Shown in pieces: positions 33,895 to 33,991 of a stretch of 33,991 bases of DNA. Each line of letters opens with the position of its first letter. Position 1 is the first letter of the stretch. The position numbers and the translations under genes were made by a program. The notes under the pieces were generated by a model. It saw only the letters and a list, made by a program, of their open reading frames with translations. It did no database searches and was not told the origin of the DNA. This stretch comes from Candidatus Poribacteria bacterium (GTDB taxonomy: Bacteria; Poribacteria; WGA-4E; WGA-3G), in NCBI GenBank assembly GCA_022828145.1, contig JAJEJA010000003.1, forward strand, positions 1-33,991, given 5' to 3'.

Positions 33895-33991
33895 TCAGAG
33901 ACAGCTTGCAATTGCAAGAGTTACGTCTCCTACTGAATAGGTGGATGCCCCCACCTGTAGGATATTAATAGCAGCATTAACATCTCTATCA
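33895..33991 (-). CDS. tnpB: TnpB (OrfB, IS605 family), C-terminal fragment
   Basis: Only the last 31 residues are in the window, the start being beyond the right edge. They read DRDVNAAINILQVGASTYSV and end SCL. DRD-x-NAA-x-N is the hallmark RuvC-III motif of TnpB, the RNA-guided nuclease of IS200/IS605 elements, with the first D (or the second) a metal ligand. The stop TGA is at 33895-33897, and the right-end hairpin is 13 nt beyond. The element is antisense to thiO, whose stop lies 39 bp from the tnpB stop. Completeness of the rest of the gene cannot be judged. Confidence 0.88.
   Translation of the reverse strand, partial: DRDVNAAINILQVGASTYSVGDVTLAIASCL

Overview
This is a gene-dense bacterial chromosome segment of moderate to low GC. 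Ordinary metabolic genes are scattered among many short dispersed repeats. No 16S rRNA, tRNA or CRISPR array is visible. Three phytanoyl-CoA-dioxygenase-like (PhyH) enzymes, a sulfatase remnant, a 22-residue leucine-rich-repeat lipoprotein, an enolase-superfamily enzyme, a Gfo/Idh/MocA oxidoreductase and abundant palindromic repeats together suggest a Candidatus Poribacteria-like or related uncultured bacterium. That assignment is inference from gene content, not proof.

Layout. 1-230: structured non-coding DNA ending in an IS200/IS605-type hairpin. 233-2201 (-): promoter, PhyH enzyme, a 33-residue membrane peptide and an unknown protein. 2503-4243 (+): promoter and ilvD. 4257-4377: a cytosine-free G/A-rich repeat. 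4507-7113 (+): LRR lipoprotein. 7141-8171: a DUF433/DUF5615 toxin-antitoxin-like pair between two ~100-bp direct repeats. 8369-8623: truncated sulfatase. 8681-10883 (+): periplasmic-binding lipoprotein and an orphan adenine methyltransferase. 10921-17016 (-): FAD oxidoreductase, membrane protein, HTH/coiled-coil protein, CDP-alcohol phosphatidyltransferase, LON-domain protein and a large polytopic membrane protein. 17155-17553 (+): remnant of an Rpn/transposase-like protein. 17797-18633 (+): second PhyH. 18682-19623 (-): multiheme cytochrome c. 19752-19879: MITE. 19949-22906 (+): VWA membrane protein and a small membrane protein. 23140-24923 (+): AAA ATPase/PIN pair, the best candidate for an undescribed (possibly defence) system. 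25011-26701 (+): KTSC-like protein, beta-propeller and lipoate ligase. 26889-27737 (+): third PhyH. 27772-30121 (-): mandelate-racemase-type enzyme and Gfo/Idh oxidoreductase separated by a MITE. 30642-33855 (+): promoter, TPP riboswitch, ThiX/ThiY-like transporter genes and thiO. 33862-33991 (-): IS605-type right-end hairpin and the C-terminus of TnpB, abutting thiO.

The best-understood unit is the thiamine operon: a TPP riboswitch controls uptake of a pyrimidine-type precursor (permease plus binding protein; no ATPase gene in view) and glycine oxidase for the thiazole branch. At least four repeat families recur between genes: REP-like palindromes with a constant stem and changing loop, a ~75-140-bp MITE-like family carrying an outward extended -10 near gene starts, a GGACTTACGCATT-ended MITE, and a GTAGG-CGGGT inverted repeat.
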